Shown here: positions 1 to 9,354 of the stretch, piece after piece
How the letters are laid out: each line of letters opens with the position of its first letter
How positions within the stretch are numbered: the stretch's first letter is position 1
Assembly: GCA_023374025.1 (NCBI GenBank)
Contig: SIJG01000030.1
Location: forward strand, 526,959 to 590,958
Length of the DNA: 64,000 bases
From: Heterodera schachtii
Lineage: Eukaryota; Nematoda; Chromadorea; Rhabditida; Heteroderidae
Direction of reading: 5' to 3'
Notes under the pieces: model-generated
The model's database searches: none
What the model saw: only the letters and a program-made list of their open reading frames with translations
Told to the model about the DNA's origin: nothing
Made by a program: the position numbers and the translations under genes

Positions 1-138
1 ATAAACCCGCCTGGCGGAAGCTCACCCTTATTGGGTCTATTGCTTTTTTGAAGAAAGTTGAATAGCAATTCGGAGTCTGTCCGAAATTGCCAAAATATCC
101 GTCGTTGAGCTTCTTTTTTTAAGACGGGCGTCGCCAAT
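1..138 (-). mobile_element. 5' leader and primer-binding site of a minus-strand LTR retroelement
   Basis: On the minus strand this follows directly from the LTR at 139-468. After a 2-nt spacer comes TGGCGACGCCCGTC (136 down to 123). Its reverse complement ends in CCA, as a primer tRNA 3' end does, so it fits a primer-binding site. The rest is untranslated leader running out of the window to the left. No coding region is visible here. Confidence 0.6.
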
Positions 139-468
139 TGTTCGGACTTGAAGCCGACACAATAAAATGTTTATTTGTAAAACAAATAAATTAAACAATT
201 TAAATAAAATGGGCGAAGTCGGTGGCGCGAATAAATAATGGAGGAGAACAAATATATTTAGGCGAAGATGAATAAGTGCATAAAATTAACTGAATGAATG
301 GGGGGAATGGAAATGCATGGACATAATTAATCAATAGTGTCTGACACAAATAAAAGGAAGACACAATAATAGAGAGTGGGGAAAATGGAGAGGAAAAGAA
401 ATAAACAAATGCAAAGGGAAATAAATGCAATTGTGTACTTTTATCTCTCGGGGTTGACCACCCGAACA
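139..468 (-). mobile_element. LTR (330 bp) inserted into a Ty3/gypsy integrase
   Basis: The segment begins TGTTCGG and ends CCGAACA, giving TG...CA ends with a perfect 7-bp terminal inverted repeat. On the minus strand it carries an AATAAA-like signal near its end and is followed by a primer-binding-site-like sequence, so it reads as the 5' LTR of a minus-strand element whose body lies left of the window. At its right edge the + strand enters an integrase frame mid-domain, so it interrupts an older element. The other LTR and the target-site duplication are outside the window. Confidence 0.6.
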
Positions 469-469
469 A

Positions 470-1036
470 TGGGGAACAAATTTTCTAATAATCGTAGATG
501 ATTACTCCAAATACCCGTTTGTAGCACAATTACAGTCAACCCATTCGACAGCCATCATAACTTACCTCGGAGAGTTATTTGGCATGTTCGGGTCACCGAA
601 AACCCTCGTAACGGATAATGGCCCTCAATTTGTATCATTGGAAACGGAGACATTTCTGTCAAATGAAGGTGTAAAACACTTAACTTCACCGGCATATCAC
701 CCCTCCTCAAATGGGGAGGCAGAAAGATTTGTGAGGACATTCAAAGAAGGAATGACAATAAAAATGCCGAAAAAAGTACCCGAGGCAAATGAGGGGGATG
801 ACCCCCCTGGTCGGACAAATGAGAATAAAGAGCGAAGTCAAAGGCGGGACAATCCTTTTAGCCCAGGAGATATGATTTGGCTCAGAGCAGCAGAAGGACA
901 GTGGGCACCAGGGATCCTTTTACAGCCAATGGGAGAACGAATGTGGGAAATAGAATTGGAAGGAAGTAATGTCCCAAGGTCCGCCCATGTGGACCAGTTA
1001 AAAGGACGAAGATTGGGCTCAGTTCGCCATAACTGA
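470..1036 (+). pseudogene. Ty3/gypsy integrase, 5'-truncated
   Basis: The frame is open from 470, enters the integrase core in the IIVDDYSKY strand, and ATG 584 is internal. It keeps the second catalytic aspartate (TDNGPQF), the glutamate (NGEAERF) and a C-terminal FSPGDMIWLR...HVDQLKGRR module typical of K02A2.6/Mag-like Ty3/gypsy integrases. The first catalytic aspartate and zinc-finger region are lost because an LTR abuts at 468. The segment between the glutamate and the C-terminal module is shorter than usual, which suggests an internal deletion. Normally this enzyme inserts retroelement cDNA into the chromosome; this copy cannot be active. The ORF at 1200-1982 and a polypurine tract follow, as expected for the 3' half of an element. 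Confidence 0.85.
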
Positions 1037-1199
1037 ACGCAGTTTATGTGACTAATATTTTGTACATTTGTAAAAAATAAAAAATAAAAATTCTTCCATT
1101 AAACATTTTTGTTGATTTTGCCCATCCACCCATTAGTAAAACCTTATTTTCCTCTTTTAGAGAATTTTTTTTCCAATTTGATAAAACATTAATTTCGCC

Positions 1200-1982
1200 A
1201 TGGAAGCTGAGAATGTTCCGCCCCAAAATGAGTTGGAGAAATTTGAAAAAGAAGCGTTGGACTCAAAAAAGTCAAAGTCGCGCAGTCACGAAGAAAGACT
1301 GAAGAATGAAATAGCCCAAATGATGGGACAATTGCGGGAGGCAATGAAAGAGGAAGTGCGCGGGGCGGTTGAAGAACTGTGGGCAAAAACGGAGCCCTTG
1401 TTATTGGCTCAAAAGCGCTCAACTGACGCGCTTACGGAAGCATTTGACGAATTCACGTCACAAGTGCACATCGCTGGCAGAAGCATGGACGAGGAGCGGG
1501 CTGACAATCAGCAATCATCGGATAACCCGTCGGAAAATGACGGAGAAACGGACCCACCCGTGAGTGGAGAGCCAAATCCACAAGTGAGTGGACGGCCTAA
1601 CCCACCCGTGAGTGGAGAGCCTGTCCAGGCTTCGTCGTTGCCGCCAGAGCAGCCAAATGTGAATGTTAGATACACGAAAGTGAACATAGGAGCGCCCCAG
1701 AGAGGGGGCAGGGGCCAATGGGGTCCTCCGGGATGCAAGGGACCATGGAAAGCCCAAGGCCCAGCCCCAAAGCATCAGAAACGAGTTGGTTATTTGATGA
1801 GACAATTGGAGAGGGAGTTGAAGGAGGATCAGGCACCGGAAGTGTGCATGTGTTGGAGTTGTCGTCGTGGAAAGTGGAGCGGGGATCGTAGTGGTCGCGG
1901 AGGAGGAATGGGACGTGGAGCCTATGGACGCGGGCGCACAAATTACCAGCAGTATGCGGGCCCATCGCACTGTGGACACTGA
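1200..1982 (+). CDS. Retroelement 3' ORF: coiled coil, PNPxVSG repeats, RGG/Cys tail
   Basis: A 260-residue ORF between the integrase and the polypurine tract, in the env or accessory position. It starts at an ATG with a good context (tttcgccATGG). Residues about 10-90 are charged and heptad-like, probably a coiled coil. Residues about 116-140 hold three copies of an 8-residue PNPxVSGxP repeat. Residues about 165-190 are Gly/Arg/Pro-rich. The tail has CMCWSC, then RGG-like stretches and HCGH, suggesting nucleic-acid binding like a nucleocapsid, but no canonical CCHC knuckle is present. It has no signal peptide or transmembrane helix, so it is not an ordinary Env. Codon use is GC-richer than the flanks, like the integrase. 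I do not recognise the family. It could be a displaced gag-like or accessory protein, or less likely a captured host exon. Confidence 0.6.
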   Translation: MEAENVPPQNELEKFEKEALDSKKSKSRSHEERLKNEIAQMMGQLREAMKEEVRGAVEELWAKTEPLLLAQKRSTDALTEAFDEFTSQVHIAGRSMDEERADNQQSSDNPSENDGETDPPVSGEPNPQVSGRPNPPVSGEPVQASSLPPEQPNVNVRYTKVNIGAPQRGGRGQWGPPGCKGPWKAQGPAPKHQKRVGYLMRQLERELKEDQAPEVCMCWSCRRGKWSGDRSGRGGGMGRGAYGRGRTNYQQYAGPSHCGH

Positions 1983-2016
1983 GGCTGTGGAAGCATGAAA
2001 CGGTCCAAGACTTTTC

Positions 2017-2031
2017 GGAAGGGGAAAGGAA
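2017..2031 (+). other. Polypurine tract, then probable 3' LTR start
   Basis: A 15-nt purine run (GGAAGGGGAAAGGAA) 35 nt after the 3' ORF is followed at once by TGTTGGATCC, a plausible LTR start at 2032. A TATA-like TATTTAAG lies near 2233. I cannot fix the LTR's 3' end because the minisatellite follows. No gene is visible from 2032 to 2400. Confidence 0.45.
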
Positions 2032-2411
2032 TGTTGGATCCACAATTTTGAATAATAATAATTTTCTTATGTAATCATTCTTTTGCTTTATTTATTTATT
2101 ATTTTTGCCTTAAGTCCCTCTGTTTCTGTCCATCCTAAAAATCCTCCCAATGATGACCTATTTTCCACAACTCAACAATTTATGTAATGTTTTGTTGTCC
2201 ATCTGTTCGTCTCCTCCCCCTTACTCATGTCAGTATTTAAGCGATGCCTTTGCCCTCACATTCAGGACTTTCCTTTACCATTTCTTAAACCTCAGGTTCC
2301 CTGCCTGAAGCTTTCTTATTTTGCTTAAAAAACTTTTGGTCTTTAACAAATAAGAGTTTTGCTTTCTTGCTTTAAAACCGGGAAAAACTAATTTGGTGTT
2401 GGACACAACAC

Positions 2412-2690
2412 AAATGACCCCGAGAAACGGTACGAGAACCGACAAATGACTCCGAGAAACGATAAGAGAAGCGTGAAATGACTCCCGAGAAACGATATGA
2501 GAACCGACAAATGACTCCGAGAAACTATAATAAAAACGAGAAATGACCCCGAAAAACGATAAGAGAACCGAGAAATAACCCCACGAAACGATAATAGAAG
2601 GAGAAATGACTCCGAGAAACGATAAGAGAACCGACAAATGACTCCGATAAACGATACGAGAACCGACAAATAGCTCCGAGAAATGGTTAT
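2412..2690 (+). repeat. 32-bp minisatellite, about 8-9 copies
   Basis: Diverged tandem units of the form AAATGACTCCGAGAAACGAT plus about 12 nt (aagagaaccgac). Because 32 is not a multiple of 3, the opposite-strand reading frames over it rotate and are not genes. Confidence 0.85.
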
Positions 2691-2797
2691 CTGTCAGTTT
2701 CTTAATTAGAAAAAATTCATTTTTATTTATTATATGACCAAAAAAATTTGCGTTCTTATTAAAAAAACTTAAAAATCATTTTGAGACGACGACAAAA

Positions 2798-3483
2798 ATG
2801 AAATTATTCCCACTATTATTTTTAATTATTATTTTAATTGCCAAAATTGGATCTGAAAAGAAAAAACTGCAGCAAAAGTCATTTGGCGAAATATTTGGAG
2901 AAAAATGGGAAGAAAAAGGAGAAGAAAATTTGGAAGAAAAAAGAGAAATAATTCAAAAATATTATAAAATAAAAGAGAAAATAAAGCAAAAAGGAAGAAA
3001 ATATTCAAAAAAAGAAAGGAGTAAAATTGAATATAAATAGCAAAAAAATTGGGGACAAATCGAAATTATATTCAAAAATGGATTAAAGAATTTGGTCTTC
3101 AAAAACTCAGATCTTACAAATCAAAAAGTGATGAAGAAAAGTTCGAAATTGTACAAAAATACGTTGAAATGACAAATGAGTATAAGCAAAAAAGAAAATA
3201 TTCGAAAAAAGAATGGCACCAAAATTATGCCGAAATTGGTAAGAAAATTGGAGTGAGCTTTGCAACAATTAAAAAATGGAAGAAACAATTTGGAATTAGC
3301 AAGAAAAGAATAACGGAGGAAGAAAAAATGGAAAAAATGAAAATGTATTGGAAAACAAAAGGAGAAAATCCGGAAATGAGTGATGAAATTATTGCGAAAA
3401 CATTGAAAATTAACAGAAATAGCCTTCGAAGATGGAAAAAACAATTTGGAGAAAAAATTAATTCAAATTTTAAAAAAGAATAG
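2798..3483 (+). CDS. Secreted triple-HTH protein, copy 1 (single frameshift)
   Basis: The best-preserved member of the family. ATG 2798 opens a strong signal peptide (about 20 residues, hydrophobic core LFLIIILIA). A charged segment follows with the conserved motif SFGEIFGEKWEE and a Lys/Glu helix. Three HTH units come next: HTH1 around LGTNRNYIQKWIKEFG, HTH2 around EIGKKIGVSFATIKKWKKQF (about 60 residues on), and HTH3 around IAKTLKINRNSLRRWKKQFG (about 50 residues on). HTH2 has the classic (A/I)-x-x-x-x-G-V-S-x-x-T-I-x-x-W pattern of transposase and homeodomain-like DNA-binding units. The frame breaks once: the first ORF stops at 3038-3040, while homology continues one base back from 3037 in an A-rich run. 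That is a one-base deletion, either real or a homopolymer error. A secreted DNA-binding role, for example a nuclear effector, is inference. Confidence 0.7.
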
Positions 3484-3599
3484 AGGAAGAAAAAAGTAAA
3501 TAAATCAATGATAAAATGAAATTTTGTTTTCTTCAAAATCAATGTTTCTTAAAAAAGAAAATTTAAAAGTTAACAAGAACGAAAAGAAATTGTCATAAG

Positions 3600-3720
3600 T
3601 AGGGATGATATTTAGACTCTATAAAACACCAAAATAGATAGGCTTTAGGCTCTAAAAAACCCCAAAAATAGGCTCCAAAAAATAGAAAGTAGGCTCTAAA
3701 AGAAAAATCTGTGAGGAAAG
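3600..3720 (+). repeat. Short-word repeat tract (taggctctaaaa)
   Basis: Irregular reiteration of TAGGCTCTAAAA / TAGGCTCCAAAA words, similar in style to the GGCA-word elements at 36.1, 37.1 and 43.0 kb. It is probably a decayed non-autonomous element. No ends are recognisable. Confidence 0.35.
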
Positions 3721-3944
3721 CCAAAAAATTAAAAGGTGAAAATTTTATAAAACTTTAAAAAATCTATATAATAATAAAGGAAAAAACAATGTGACAATAA
3801 TAACGAATTTATTGATTATGCCAACAATTACGAAATTAACAAATTTTGAATTCGGATTTAAAGAAAAGCCTAATATTTTTCAAAAAAAAACTAAAATTTT
3901 CTTCCTTCAACTTACTTTCTTATTTTCAAATATCCTTTATTTTT

Positions 3945-4195
3945 CTTTTCTTCCAAATTGTTTCTTCCAATCGGAAATTCTCTGATTATGTATTTTCAAC
4001 ATTTTTGCAATTTTTTTTATCACTCATTTTCGGATTTTCTTTTTTTTATTTGCCAATAATTTTTCATTTTTTCCATTTTTTCTTTTTTCGTTATGCGTTT
4101 ATTACTAATACCAAATTGTTTCTTCCATTTGTCAATAATCCCATAACCAACTCCGATTTTCTTGCTAATTTCGGTATAATTATTAGTTCTTTATT
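3945..4195 (-). pseudogene. HTH-family relic, HTH2-HTH3 only
   Basis: The reverse strand encodes an HTH2 unit (EISKKIGVGYGIIDKWKKQF) followed by the linker and a degenerate HTH3 with frameshifts. The signal peptide, the charged segment and HTH1 are absent. Nothing functional is expected. The 250 bp on either side are AT-rich with no other gene. Confidence 0.7.
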
Positions 4196-4443
4196 TTAGG
4201 TTCTAAAATTTCAAAAAGAATTTTAAAAAATTTTTTGGAAACACGAAAATCAATATAAAAAAAAATTTAGTCTAGATTTATTTTAAAACTTTTTTTTTTG
4301 CAACCGAAAAGCCTTAATATTTATTCAAAAAAATAAAAAATTTTTATTTTATTTAAAACTAATAAAGAAACGAGCGAGTATTGATTGAGCAGCATAAATA
4401 CGCAAATTTATTAATTAAAATTTCATTTTTATTTAATCTTCAG

Positions 4444-5545
4444 ATAATCAGTCTGAGCATTCAGTGGATATTATTACACCAAATGCACCCGCCGATGGTT
4501 TATAAAAAGTAATAATTTATTTAATATTTAATTTATTTAACTATAAAAACTTATAATTTATTTAATATTTAATTTATTTAACTATAAAAACTAATAATTT
4601 ATTTAATATTTAATTTATTTACCTATAAAAACTAATAATTTATTTAATATTTAATTTATTTAACTATAAAAACTAATAATTTATTTAATATTTAATTTAT
4701 TTAACTATAAAAACTAATAATTTATTTAATATTTAATTTATTTTACCTATAAAAACTAATAATTTATTTAATATTTAATTTATTTAACTATAAAAACTAA
4801 TAATTTATTTAATATTTAATTTATTTAACTATAAAAACTAATAATTTATTTAATATTTAATTTATTTACCTATAAAAACTAATAATTTATTTAATATTTA
4901 ATTTATTTAACTATAAAAACTAATAATTTATTTAATATTTAATTTATTTGTTATTACCATTTAATTATTCTATTTCTGAAAGTGATAGCGAATCAGAACA
5001 TTCTGTGGATATTTCTCCAATCAATTTGGAAGGATTAATAATTTCAAGTAAAAAGCAATACAAATTTAAATAAATATTAATAATAAACATTTAAATGTTT
5101 TGATAATTCCATTGTTCTTGACAACAAATAATTATATTTACCAAATGCACTCAAATTTATATTTTGGTTAATGAATGTTTCATTAATATTTTAATAAATA
5201 AAACAAATACAAATATTAATTAATTAAAGTTAAAAATTATATTATTAATAATTAATTAAAGTTAATAATTGTATTATTAATCAGAATCTTCATAAAATGG
5301 AAATTTTTTTAAATTTAAGTTGAAGGCGATGAAGATCCAAATTATAATGCTGGTCTAACCCAATCTTCTGCAGGTAATTATAATAAAATTGTATTTTGAT
5401 GAATAATTAATTAAATTATACCCAAAATGAATATGCTGGCAGCCTCATGAATAGTGCTAAAATTGTTTAATTTTATATTCATTTTTTTAAATTTATAGGA
5501 TCTGACGAATCTGAACAATCAGTTGAAGTTTCATTCAATGAATAG
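4444..5545 (+). CDS. Small gene of repeated phase-1 exons (SExSVD motif), 3' part
   Basis: Four exon-like segments: A 4444-4497, B about 4979-5047, C 5320-5373, D 5499-5545 with stop TAG 5543-5545. A, B and D are related and encode variants of xSESEHSVDI (QSEHSVDIITP, SESEHSVDISP, DESEQSVEVSF). C encodes an acidic EGDEDPNYN segment. B-C-D splice cleanly in phase 1: B ends |gtaaaa, C starts after tttaag| and ends cag|gtaatt, D starts after tatag|. A and C are both 54 nt, so they are symmetric exons. Exon B has no AG where the pattern puts its acceptor (TTTCTG where TTTCAG is expected), so it may use a cryptic site or be broken. The A-B intron contains a 41-bp minisatellite. The 5' exons and start were not found. 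Function is unknown. Confidence 0.55.
4506..4950 (+). repeat. 41-bp AT minisatellite, about 10-11 copies, in an intron
   Basis: Near-identical units (TAATAATTTATTTAATATTT plus 21 nt ending ctataaaaac). They fill the interval between exon-like segments A and B of the SExSVD gene. Unit-to-unit divergence is very low, so the expansion is recent. Confidence 0.95.
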
Positions 5546-5960
5546 CCAAATTCAAATATCTTCTGAAGTTTTTTCAAAAAATTATTTGATTTGCTGTTGA
5601 AACTGTCGAAAATATTTAATAAATTGTTTAATTTATTTTTAAATACCCAGCCTCGGCCTGCCTTAGCAAAAAATAATGAAAAATTGAAAAATAAAAGAAA
5701 ATATTATTATTTGTGTTCTTTTCTGAAAATTTAAATTTTTCTCAATTATTTAAATTTTTTGGGCCACAAAAATTAAAACATTTAAATTATTTTTTAATTT
5801 TTATTTTATAAAAAAATTAAAAATTTCATTCGAAAATCTTAGATAAAAAAGAAAAATTCATCCCAAGAATCAATACGGATTTCCTAATTGCGAAAATCAC
5901 CGTAATTACGAATTACGGATTTCCTAATTGAAAATCCAGTTACCTGTAGCCCTGATTCCT
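5546..5960. other. Intergenic AT-rich DNA with a small GGATTTCC-word element
   Basis: The gene's 3' flank is AT-rich. At about 5875-5955 the words TACGGATTTCCTAATT recur around CCGTAATTACG, and the minus strand begins CAGGGCTACAGG, resembling a hAT terminus. The opposite terminus is not clear. Confidence 0.35.
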
Positions 5961-5964
5961 AATG

Positions 5965-6175
5965 AAAATTTATTCGATTTGTCCCCAATTCTGTTGGTGT
6001 TGTATAGTCAATTTTCTTCAATGCTTTTGTTGGATTAGCTTTTTTGCTTAATTTCTCTTTGGTTTTATATCATTTGCCAATGTGCTTGTTTTTGAGTTCA
6101 TTTCGTTTTTCTTTTTTTTTCCTATTTTTTCCAAATATTTCGTCAAATGATTTCTGTGATTTATGTATTAAAATG
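5965..6175 (-). pseudogene. HTH-family relic, N-terminal part
   Basis: The reverse strand retains QKSFDEIFGK followed by scrambled Lys-rich sequence and an AKKLGTNR-like stretch in other frames. It is a 5'-half remnant of the secreted HTH family with several frameshifts. Confidence 0.5.
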
Positions 6176-6179
6176 AAAT

Positions 6180-6910
6180 CGGAAAAAACCAATTGCAAAA
6201 ATAAAAATTTTATTTTATTAATATAATTGACGGGAAATCAAAGATTATTTTATTGTGAAATGGTCAGATTAAAACTTAGTAAGACCATTGCTGGTAAAAA
6301 AAAAAATTATAAAACCGGAAAATAGCAAAATGCTTAAATTCTTAAAAAATGGAAATTTAATTTGATTTATGATAAAAATTTTTACATTGAAAGGATAAAA
6401 ATGGAAATATTTAGGATGAACATTAGTCAAAATTTAATATAAAGATGATTTTTACCTAAAAATACAAAATAATTAAAATTTTATCTTTATAAATGCTCCG
6501 AAGCGGCCTAATGATTTCAAAAATTTTTTAAAAATTCCATAGCATCACGCCCAATTCGAATTATGAAAAAATGCAAGCAATTAAATTAAAAGCGAAATAA
6601 TTATTTTAAAAATTCAAAGCATAATTTATTATTTAAAATATTCGCCAAATAATTAAAATTTTATATTAATTATATGCGTGGTGAGCCGAAGTTTAAAATT
6701 TTAGCTACAAAAGCGGATTTCGAAATCTTCTATTTTCAGTTTTTATAAATAAAAATTAACGCAAAATGTGAAAAGTTATTTGCTGTTATTTGGGAATTTA
6801 AATAAATTAACCATTAAATAATGTTGCTTCCGCCCATCACGCAAATAATTAATATAAATTTTAATAACTAGCGAATATTTTAAATAATAAATTATTTAAT
6901 TTATTATTTT
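6180..6910. repeat. AT-rich DNA with about 70-bp inverted arms (6621-6691 / 6827-6893)
   Basis: The two arms are inverted copies sharing TTATTTAAAATATTCGC and a (T)ATGCGTGrTG(A/G)GC(C/G)GAAG outer end, separated by about 135 bp. This is the architecture of a foldback or MITE element. No gene was seen. Confidence 0.5.
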
Positions 6911-6914
6911 GCTT

Positions 6915-7000
6915 TTTCTGATTTGTAAGAAATCAGTAGTGTTGGGATTAAATTAATTAAATCGGAACAGAAAAGAAATTCGAACAAAAATCATTTAATT
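6915..7000 (+). pseudogene. 5' relic of an HTH-family copy (hairpin plus N-terminal codons)
   Basis: This contains the family hairpin CTGATTTGTAAGAAATCAG (6918-6936) and, at about 6960-7000, DNA matching the family's post-signal segment (Lys/Glu-rich, then EQKSF). At about 7000 it joins tail-to-tail with the minus-strand copy, so it is a broken duplicate. Confidence 0.5.
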
Positions 7001-7445
7001 GCTAAAATTTCCAACAATTTTTATTTTTTCCATTTTTTCTTTTTCCGTTAATTTTTTAAAATCAATTCCAAATTGTTTCTTCCATTTGATAATTGTACTT
7101 TTGCTTACTCCAATTTTCTTACCAATTTCGTCATAATTTTGTTTCCATTCTTTTAGTGAATATTTGCTTTTTTGCTTATATTCTTTTGTCATTACAATGA
7201 ATTTTTGTATAATTTATAATTTTTCATCATCACTTTTTGATTTGTAAGATTTTAGTTTTTGAAGACCAAATTCTTTAATCCATTTGTAAATTTTCGTTCG
7301 ATTTGTCCCCAATTTTTTCGCTATTTTTCATCAATTTTATTCCATTCTTTTCCTGAATATTTTCTTCTTTTTTGCTTAATTTTTTCTTTTATTTTAAAAT
7401 ATTTTTCAATTATTTCTCTTTTTCTTCCCATTTTTCTCCAAATAT
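6990..7445 (-). pseudogene. HTH-family copy 2 (no signal peptide)
   Basis: The reverse strand encodes the charged GEKWEEK segment, HTH1 and HTH2 (EIGKKIGVSKSTIIKWKKQF), then stops in the linker before HTH3. The frame breaks before HTH1 and again between HTH1 and HTH2, where a stop codon also lies. The signal-peptide exon is replaced at 7445 by promoter-like sequence shared with copy 3, so the coding start is lost. Confidence 0.75.
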
Positions 7446-7870
7446 TTTTTGTTATTCTACTGAACAATTTATTGGCAATAATAAGTAAAATAATGATTAA
7501 ATTTAATTTTCGATTAATTACATTTTTATTAGTGGTCCCTTGAAAAAATAAAATCGTAATCTTAAGTCAATTCATTAAGTTAAATAAACTCTTTTCGGCA
7601 TTAATAGCAATTATATTTTTATTTTAATTGGTTTTTTAATTACTGAAATTTTTCAAATTGAATACAAAAAATTCAGATAGGAAAAACTGATGAAGAAAAA
7701 ATTGAATTTGTTTCATTTTCAATGCCTTATAAATTGACTAAATGAATAAATTTAAGATTACTATTTTATTTTTTCAGGGGACCACTAATAAAAATATCAT
7801 TAATTGAAAATTTAATTTAATCATTATTTTACTGATTCTTGCAAATAAATTGTTCAGTAGAATAACAAAT
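7446..7870. repeat. Inverted promoter-like blocks (7446-7560 and about 7770-7870)
   Basis: The two blocks are inverted copies of each other, including GGGACCACTAATAAAAAT and TTGTTCAGTAGAATAAC. They head two divergent HTH-family copies, copy 2 on minus and copy 3 on plus. The spacer of about 210 bp has no gene. Confidence 0.75.
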
Positions 7871-7992
7871 AATTAACCGATTAAATATTTTCTTATTTAT
7901 AAGAATTTATTCATTTATATTAATTAATTTAATGTTAAATTTTTTTTTGAAAAAAGTAAATTCCAATTTATTTTTGAGAATTTTTAAATAAA

Positions 7993-8679
7993 ATGAAATT
8001 CCATTTGTTATTCGTTTTAATTATATTTTTTGTGATTGAACTTCATCAAGTTAAAACGAAAAATAAAAAATGCAGCAAAAATCTTTTAATGAAATATTTG
8101 GAGAAAAATGGGAAGAAAAAGAAGAAGAATATTTGGAAGAAAAAAGAGAAATAATTGGAAAATATTTTAAAATTAAAGAGAAAATAAAGCAAAAAGGAAG
8201 AAAATATTCAAGCAAAAGAATGGAGTAAAATAAATTCGAAAATTGCGAAAAAATTGGGGACAAATCAAAAATATATTCAAAAATGGATTAAAGAATTTGG
8301 TCTTCAAAAACAAATACATAAAAGCTACAAATCAACAACTGATGAAGAAAAACTTTTATTTGTACAAAAATATTATTGAAATGAAAAATGAATATAAGCA
8401 AAAAGAAAATATTCGCACATCGAATGGCAACAAAATTATGCCGAAATTTGTAAGAAAATTGGTGTTAGCAAAAGTACAATTATCAAATGGAAGACGCAAT
8501 TTGGTAAAAGTCTAAAAAGAATAACTGTAAAAGAAAAAGTAGAAAAAATGAAAATGTATTGGCAATTAAAAAAAGAAAATCAAAAAATGAGTGACAAAGA
8601 AATTTCAAAATTCCTGAAAATTCATCAATCGAGCATTTCGATATGGAAGAAAAAAATTGGAGAAGAAATAAATGAGTAA
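7993..8679 (+). pseudogene. HTH-family copy 3, full length with four frameshifts
   Basis: ATG 7993 opens a signal peptide (KFHLLFVLIIFFVIE), then the charged FNEIFGEKWEEKEEE segment and three HTH units. The last ends WKKKIGEEINE at stop 8677-8679. Compared with its siblings it has one-base changes near 8072 (deletion), 8212 (insertion), 8373 (insertion) and 8405 (deletion), mostly in A runs. The architecture matches copy 1. A promoter-like block sits about 130 bp upstream, and a TTCTTATTTATAAGAA hairpin lies near 7889. The 3' flank is shared with the relic at 33.06 kb. Confidence 0.8.
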
Positions 8680-9120
8680 TGAAAACGGAAGATTAAGAGC
8701 AAAATTTGAATAGAATAGCCTAAAGAAATTTTCTTGGATTTTAACAAAACTAAAATTTTAATTGTTGTTTTTTTAAATTTGGAGTCTCTACGACAAGCCC
8801 TAAATAGTTTTTGTTTACAGTGATGAATAATTTTTAAAATACCCATCAATGAAAAAAAGGTGAATAGAGCATTTTCATAANTGAATGAACAAAATAAAAG
8901 CGATGTACACAAAATAGAAAAGGGTATTCATTTTAAGAGGACGGATTGGAAGGCAGAAGGTAGTGGAAAATCATAGAAAAATAATGCGAATTAATAAAAT
9001 TGCGAAAAAAAACAAAAAAAACTTAGGAAATGCTTCACATTTTATTAATTGCTTTCCGATCGTTTGGTCGATTTGAGCGTGAGAATGTTAGGATCTGATT
9101 GTCGGTTGAAATGCCTGAGA
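8680..9120. other. Intergenic; conserved 3' flank, one ambiguous base
   Basis: About 8680-8880 is the HTH family's shared 3' flank, matching 33064-33240 and, past an insertion there, 34.45 kb. Base 8881 is N,so local sequence quality is imperfect. No gene. Confidence 0.6.
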
Positions 9121-9311
9121 AAAAATCGGGGAGGGGGGAGGGGTCCGGGAGACGGGGAGGGGGCAGGGGGAGGGGGAGGGGTCCGGGAGAGGGGGCAGGG
9201 GTCCGGGGGAGGGGGAAGGGGCAGGGGGAGGGGCAGGGGTCCGGGAGAGGGGCAGGGGTCCGGGAGACGGGGAGGGGGCAGGGGGAGGGGCAGGGGTCCG
9301 GGGGGGGGCGG
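9121..9311 (+). repeat. G-rich minisatellite with quadruplex potential
   Basis: About 190 nt built from GGGGTCCGGGAGA, GGGGAGGGGG and GGGCAGGGGGAGGGG words, in a genome otherwise about four-fifths A+T. Many runs of four or more G lie within short distance, so the + strand should fold into G-quadruplexes. The open frames across it are composition artefacts. Confidence 0.9.
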
Positions 9312-9354
9312 AAATTATCGACATATATTCAACATTTACTCCCTTTGTTTTAAC

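Noticed and set aside
2275..2669. Two overlapping minus ORFs (about 90-120 codons) of SFLGVIS-type repeats
   Set aside because: They are rotating readings of the 32-bp minisatellite; 32 is not divisible by 3.
3030..3060. Programmed -1 frameshift or intron in HTH copy 1
   Set aside because: The stop precedes the CAAAAAAAT run, the codons before it do not fit a slippery heptamer, and no GT...AG pair spans the break. A one-base deletion is simpler.
3121..3542. Minus ORFs over HTH copy 1, and similar Phe/Leu-rich ORFs opposite other copies
   Set aside because: They are antisense shadows of Lys/Glu-rich coding DNA.
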